Shown here in pieces: positions 56,899 through 60,673 of a stretch of DNA of 60,673 nt. This stretch comes from Streptomyces triticagri (GTDB lineage: Bacteria; Actinomycetota; Actinomycetes; Streptomycetales; Streptomycetaceae). A program made the position numbers and the translations under genes. Where the stretch lies: positions 1,221 through 61,893 of the forward strand of contig NZ_QUAK01000066.1 in the NCBI RefSeq assembly GCF_003429565.1. Reading direction: 5' to 3'. Every line of letters starts with the position of its first letter. Position 1 is the first letter of the stretch. Below the pieces are notes generated by a model that did not search any database, was not told where the DNA came from, and was given only the letters and a program-made list of their open reading frames with translations.

Positions 56899-58164
56899 TT
56901 ACTGCCGTGCAGATCGGGTCAAAGAGGCAGCAACTGCTGCGTAGATCACGGCGACCGTGACGACAAGCGGAACCGATCGGCCGTCCGGCGGGAGTACGAG
57001 AGCGGCGACGCCGGCCGCTCCGACGAAGGCGACGTTGAAAAGCACGTCGTAGACGGAGAAGATCCGGCCGCGATAGGCGTCGTCGACCGACGACTGCACC
57101 ACGGTGTCCGTCGCGATCTTCGAGCCCTGGGTCACAAGTCCGAGGACGAAGGCCGCGATCAGTATCGGGACCGGCTCGAAGGGCAGACCGAGCGCGGGCG
57201 CGAGGATCGCCGCCGAGCCGGCGCAGAACGCCATCCAGCCCTCCGGGCGCAGCCGGCCCACCGACCAGGGCGTCAGGACGGCCGCGGCGAAGAATCCGGC
57301 ACCGGAGATCCCGACTGCGAGACCGAGCAGGGCGATCCCGTCGGAGTCCGTGGCATCGTCCGCGGGCCAGGCGTATCGGCAGAGCATCAGGACCATCACG
57401 GTCAGCGCGCCGTAGCAGAACCGCAGAGCGGTCATCGCGGCCAACACACGCGCGGCGGGCCGGCGTTGCGCGAGATGCCGTACGCCGTCGGCCAGACCCC
57501 GCGCCGTGGACGCCACGGCCTCCCCGACGCCGGCCTTGAGGAGTTCGGGCTCCGGGCCGAGCAGCGTCCGGGGGAACCGGAGCGAGGCGAGGCCCGCACA
57601 GAGGTAGAGGACGGCCGAGAGCAGCACCACCGCGGCGTCCGAGTCGAGCCCCGTCAGACGCAGCAGGAAGGCGAGTCCGCCGCCCGCGGTGGCCGCGAGT
57701 GTGCCGGCCGTGGGTGACAGCGAGTTGGCCATCACCAGGCGGTCCCCGTCGACCACGCGCGGCAGGGCGGCCGAAAGCCCTGCCAGGACGAAGCGGTTGA
57801 CGGCCGTGACGCAGAGCGCGGCGGTGTAGAAGAGCCATTCCGGCGTGCTGCTCAGGATCAGCAGCGCGGTCGCCGCGGCGAGTGCGGCCCGCAGCAGACT
57901 GCCGTACAGAAAGACCTGCCGCCGCGGCCATCGGTCGAGAAGCACTCCGGCGAACGGGCCGACGAACGAATAGGGCAGCAGCAGGACCGCCATCGCGGAG
58001 GCGATCGCCGCTGGCGAGGTCTGCTTCTCGGGGGAGAAGACCACATAGGTGGCGAGTGCGACCTGGAAGACGCCGTCGGCCGACTGGGAGAGCAGCCGCA
58101 GAGCGAGCAGCCGCCGGAAGTACCTGAAGTGCAGCAGTACGCGCAGGTCACGCACGAGGGGCAT
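56899..58164 (-). CDS. Major facilitator superfamily transporter
   Basis: Membrane protein of 421 residues with twelve predicted helices. The loop between helices 2 and 3 holds the MFS motif A-like GPFAGVLLDRWPRRQ, and YVVFSPEKQTSPAAIA precedes it. It resembles the MFS_3-type efflux proteins; no substrate can be inferred. ATG at 58164 (MPLVRDLRVLL) is favoured over GTG at 58179, although neither has a strong ribosome binding site. Confidence 0.85.
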   Translation of the reverse strand: MPLVRDLRVLLHFRYFRRLLALRLLSQSADGVFQVALATYVVFSPEKQTSPAAIASAMAVLLLPYSFVGPFAGVLLDRWPRRQVFLYGSLLRAALAAATALLILSSTPEWLFYTAALCVTAVNRFVLAGLSAALPRVVDGDRLVMANSLSPTAGTLAATAGGGLAFLLRLTGLDSDAAVVLLSAVLYLCAGLASLRFPRTLLGPEPELLKAGVGEAVASTARGLADGVRHLAQRRPAARVLAAMTALRFCYGALTVMVLMLCRYAWPADDATDSDGIALLGLAVGISGAGFFAAAVLTPWSVGRLRPEGWMAFCAGSAAILAPALGLPFEPVPILIAAFVLGLVTQGSKIATDTVVQSSVDDAYRGRIFSVYDVLFNVAFVGAAGVAALVLPPDGRSVPLVVTVAVIYAAVAASLTRSARQ

Positions 58165-58187
58165 GGGGCACAGCCTCACATACCCGC

Positions 58188-58218
58188 GGGGCCCCCGGGC
58201 ACATTGCCCAGGGGCCCC
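58188..58218 (-). terminator. Terminator after inositol-phosphate synthase
   Basis: GGGGCCCCCGGGCA pairs with TGCCCAGGGGCCCC with one mismatch around CAT, 24 bases beyond the minus-strand stop. Confidence 0.75.
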
Positions 58219-58242
58219 GAGAAGGCTGGTGGATCAGGCGCC

Positions 58243-59325
58243 TCAGCGCTCGACCTCGCCGTTGATGAACTTCTCGACGTTCGCGTACGCCTCTTCGTCG
58301 AAGTACTGCACCGGCGGGGACTTCATGAAGTACGAGGACGCGGAGAGGATCGGGCCGCCGACGCCGCGGTCCTTGGCGATCTTCGCGGCGCGCAGCGCGT
58401 CGATGATGACACCCGCGGAGTTCGGGGAGTCCCAGACCTCGAGCTTGTACTCCAGGTTCAGCGGGACCTCGCCGAAGGCGCGGCCCTCGAGGCGGACGTA
58501 CGCCCACTTGCGGTCGTCCAGCCAGGCCACGTAGTCGGACGGGCCGATGTGGACGTTGTCGTCGCCCAGTTCGCGGTCGCGGATCTGGGAGGTGACGGAC
58601 TGGGTCTTCGAGATCTTCTTGGACTCGAGGCGGTCGCGCTCCAGCATGTTCTTGAAGTCCATGTTGCCGCCGACGTTGAGCTGCATGGTGCGCTCGAGGC
58701 GGACGCCGCGGTCCTCGAAGAGCTTGGCCATCACACGGTGCGTGATGGTCGCGCCGACCTGCGACTTGATGTCGTCACCGACGATCGGGACACCGGCCTC
58801 GGTGAACTTGTCGGCCCATTCCTTGGTGCCGGCGATGAAGACCGGAAGGGCGTTGACGAAGGCGACCTTGGCGTCGATGGCGCACTGGGCGTAGTACTTC
58901 GCCGCGTCCTCGGAACCGACGGGCAGGTAGCAGACGAGGACGTCGACCTGCTTGTCCTTGAGCTCCTGGACGATGTCGGCCGGCTCCTCGGCGGACTCCT
59001 CGATGGTCTGGCGGTAGTACTTGCCGAGGCCGTCGAGGGTGTGACCGCGCTGGACCTGGACGCCGGTGCTCGGCACGTCGCAGATCTTGATGGTGTTGTT
59101 CTCGCTGGCCCCGATGGCGTCCGCGAGGTCGAGACCGACCTTCTTCGCGTCCACGTCGAAGGCGGCCACGAACTCGACGTCCCGCACGTGGTAGTCGCCG
59201 AACTGGACGTGCATCAGACCCGGGACCTTGCTGTCCGGGTCGGCGTCCTTGTAGTACTCGACGCCCTGGACCAGCGAGGCGGCGCAGTTGCCCACGCCGA
59301 CGATGGCTACGCGAACCGAACCCAT
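58243..59325 (-). CDS. Inositol-3-phosphate synthase
   Basis: NAD-dependent enzyme of 360 residues converting glucose-6-phosphate to inositol-1-phosphate (equivalently numbered 3-), precursor of mycothiol and phosphatidylinositol lipids in actinobacteria. Rossmann motif [13 protein letters not shown] at 5-17; [23 protein letters not shown] and the [13 protein letters not shown] segment are conserved. ATG at 59325 follows AGGGAG. It lies 47 bases downstream of the padR gene, which probably controls it. Confidence 0.93.
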   Translation of the reverse strand: MGSVRVAIVGVGNCAASLVQGVEYYKDADPDSKVPGLMHVQFGDYHVRDVEFVAAFDVDAKKVGLDLADAIGASENNTIKICDVPSTGVQVQRGHTLDGLGKYYRQTIEESAEEPADIVQELKDKQVDVLVCYLPVGSEDAAKYYAQCAIDAKVAFVNALPVFIAGTKEWADKFTEAGVPIVGDDIKSQVGATITHRVMAKLFEDRGVRLERTMQLNVGGNMDFKNMLERDRLESKKISKTQSVTSQIRDRELGDDNVHIGPSDYVAWLDDRKWAYVRLEGRAFGEVPLNLEYKLEVWDSPNSAGVIIDALRAAKIAKDRGVGGPILSASSYFMKSPPVQYFDEEAYANVEKFINGEVER

Positions 59326-59372
59326 TCCGGTTGCTCCCTGTGTGTTCTTGGTGAGGCCCAGCGATGCGGGCT

Positions 59373-60065
59373 TCACGTGGCGGTGTCGTCGGACGGATCC
59401 GGCCGGGTGCTGTCCCGGTGCCGGGGCAGGCCGCCCGTCTCTCCAGATGTGTCCTGCTGAGCGGCGTCGTCCCCCGAGGGGGCGGACGGGGATCGTCGCC
59501 GATCCCGCCCCGAGCGCTCGCTCTCGATGAGCTCGTTCAGCCAGCGCACTTCGCGCTCCACGGACTCCATGCCGTGCCGCTGCAGCTCGAGTGTGTAGTC
59601 GTCCAGACGCTCCCGGGTCCGGGCCAGGGAGGCGCGCATCTTTTCCAGACGCTCCTCGAGCCGGCTCCGGCGTCCTTCAAGGACCCGCATACGTACGTCT
59701 CGCGACGTCTGTCCGAAGAAGGCGAAGCGAGCGGCGAAGCTCTCGTCGTCGTACGCGTCGGGTCCGGTCTGGGAGAGAAGCTCCTCGAAGTGCTCCTTGC
59801 CCTCCGCCGTCAACCTGTAGACGATCTTGGCGCGACGGCCGGTGAGCGGTGCGGCGAGGGGATCCTCTGCTGCGCCCCCCGATTCCTCGATCAACCAGCC
59901 GTTGGCGACCAGCGTCTTGAGGCAGGGGTACAGCGATCCGTAGCTGAAGGCCCGGAAGACCCCCAGCGAGGTGTTGAGTCGTTTGCGCAGCTCGTAGCCG
60001 TGCATCGGGGATTCGCGGAGCAGGCCGAGGATGGCGAACTCGAGGATTCCGGAGCGTCTGCTCAT
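59373..60065 (-). CDS. PadR-family transcriptional regulator
   Basis: Protein of 230 residues. The PadR winged helix (about 1-90) starts [30 protein letters not shown] and contains the [18 protein letters not shown] recognition region; a C-terminal coiled coil (about 120-185, [25 protein letters not shown]) mediates dimerisation, and the tail is disordered. ATG at 60065 has GGGGAGG upstream. Its promoter region holds a 21-base palindrome, pointing to autoregulation, and the downstream inositol-phosphate synthase is the likely co-regulated gene. Confidence 0.93.
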   Translation of the reverse strand: MSRRSGILEFAILGLLRESPMHGYELRKRLNTSLGVFRAFSYGSLYPCLKTLVANGWLIEESGGAAEDPLAAPLTGRRAKIVYRLTAEGKEHFEELLSQTGPDAYDDESFAARFAFFGQTSRDVRMRVLEGRRSRLEERLEKMRASLARTRERLDDYTLELQRHGMESVEREVRWLNELIESERSGRDRRRSPSAPSGDDAAQQDTSGETGGLPRHRDSTRPDPSDDTAT

Positions 60066-60115
60066 CCCTGGCACCTCCCCGAATCCCGATGTGTTCGCGC
60101 ACTTTATGTCGAGCT

Positions 60116-60136
60116 GATGTATCGACTCGATACATC
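60116..60136. promoter_or_regulatory. Palindromic operator upstream of padR
   Basis: GATGTATCG-ACT-CGATACATC, a perfect inverted repeat with 9-base arms, 51 bases upstream of the padR start. The ATGT...ACAT dyad resembles known PadR-family operators. Confidence 0.75.
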
Positions 60137-60277
60137 TCGACGATAGAACGGCCATCCGGATGCGGCAAGAGGGGTCACGGTGAACGGCGTCACATCACCG
60201 ATTCGCATGAAGCAAAGTGCCTGATTTGGGGTGAACTTCAGGGCTAGGTGGGTTTTGACGGTGCGTACTGTGTCCCC

Positions 60278-60439
60278 ATGCATGCCACCGGGAACCACGT
60301 GACGCCACGCGGCGTCTGCGTTTTGGATGTACCGGGTGCTGTGCGGATCGAGCCGCAACAGGGGCGCGTCCGTACATCGGGGGGACCGGAATACACCTGC
60401 CGCTTCCAGGCGCACCTGGCGCGCCTGCCCGAGGAGTAG
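60278..60439 (+). CDS. Possible small upstream gene (doubtful)
   Basis: A 53-residue frame beginning MHATGNHVTPRGVCVLD and ending with the GAGGAG that serves as the ribosome binding site of the next gene. Third positions are about 77% G/C, lower than genuine genes here, and no ribosome binding site precedes it. It may be a leader peptide or spurious. Confidence 0.25.
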   Translation: MHATGNHVTPRGVCVLDVPGAVRIEPQQGRVRTSGGPEYTCRFQAHLARLPEE

Positions 60440-60446
60440 TCGTTCG

Positions 60447-60673
60447 ATGAGCGAGCACCGTCGCAAACCGCCGCAGCCCCAGGGCGGCGGACGTGCCGCG
60501 GCAAGGCATGGCGTCACCGGAGCCTCTTCCGGACGCCGCGCCGCGCCGCGAGGCGCCACCGGATCTCCCTCAGGTTCCTACGGACCTTCCGGAGGCGAGG
60601 ACCGTCCCTACGGCGGCCGGGCGGAGGCCCGGCGAGCCGCGCAGCGCAGCGCCGGCTCCGGCGGCAGGCGCCG
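60447..60673 (+). CDS. N-terminal fragment of a likely bifunctional penicillin-binding protein (truncated)
   Basis: The frame runs off the window after 75 codons: MSEHRRKPPQPQGGGRAAARHG, then a basic, Gly/Ser/Pro-rich cytosolic region. ATG at 60447 has GAGGAG 11 bases upstream. From memory, Streptomyces genes at this place (next to padR and the inositol-phosphate synthase) encode class A PBPs (transglycosylase/transpeptidase) with this N-terminus; the catalytic domains lie beyond the window, so the call rests on position and the N-terminus only. Confidence 0.6.
   Translation, partial: MSEHRRKPPQPQGGGRAAARHGVTGASSGRRAAPRGATGSPSGSYGPSGGEDRPYGGRAEARRAAQRSAGSGGRR

Overview
The window is high-GC DNA (strong G/C bias at third codon positions, many GTG starts, AGGAGG-type ribosome binding sites) carrying the replication-origin region of an actinobacterial chromosome. 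Gene content, gene order, the DnaA-box-rich oriC, the parS sites and the class E sortase genes point to Streptomyces or a very close relative; the species cannot be fixed from sequence alone. From memory, the order matches both ends of the Mycobacterium tuberculosis map around dnaA (fhaA-fhaB-pstP-rodA-pbpA-pknB-crgA-DUF881-pabA-ppiA-tRNA-gyrA-gyrB-recF-dnaN-dnaA, then rpmH-rnpA-yidC-jag-rsmG-parA-parB-trx-sigM-murJ-pcnA).

Layout. 1-1429: the end of a two-component sensor kinase and its LuxR-type regulator, then tRNA-Leu(CAG). 2034-10066: a growth and division operon with two FHA proteins, a PP2C phosphatase, RodA, PbpA and a PASTA Ser/Thr kinase. 10149-15328: crgA, a DUF881 protein, and three sortases interleaved with a small membrane protein and pabA. 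15329-15666: an intergenic region with DnaA boxes about 19 kb from oriC. 15667-25156: rhomboid protease, cyclophilin, hypothetical and membrane proteins, an HTH/Ser-Thr-kinase pair, tRNA-Ala(TGC), tRNA-Ile(GAT), DUF3566 protein. 25173-34163 (minus strand): dnaN-gnd-recF-DUF721-gyrB-gyrA. 34164-35078: oriC with about 20 DnaA-box-like 9-mers. 35079-37316: dnaA. 37693-43639 (plus strand): rpmH-rnpA-yidD-yidC-jag-rsmG-parA-parB. 43819-51989: GNAT protein, trxBA with a sigma-R-type promoter, anti-sigma/sigM, a pseudokinase membrane protein and murJ. 52037-60673: DUF6049 protein, pcnA, LppU-like protein, MFS protein, inositol-phosphate synthase, a PadR regulator with a palindromic operator, and the start of a likely penicillin-binding protein.

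How the parts work together. The window holds three linked systems: replication initiation (dnaA, oriC, dnaN, recF, gyrase), segregation (parA, parB and eight perfect parS sites between 41.3 and 56.2 kb), and Ser/Thr-phosphorylation control of wall growth (PknB-like kinase, PstP, FhaA/FhaB, RodA/PbpA, and MurJ with a separately encoded pseudokinase). Features beyond routine annotation are the DnaA-box cluster near 15.5 kb, DnaA boxes lying between two parS sites in the parA leader, parS cores built into long terminator-like palindromes, a 12-bp tandem repeat at 18.4-18.5 kb, and repeats in the dnaA linker. No insertion sequence, prophage, CRISPR array or riboswitch was recognised.
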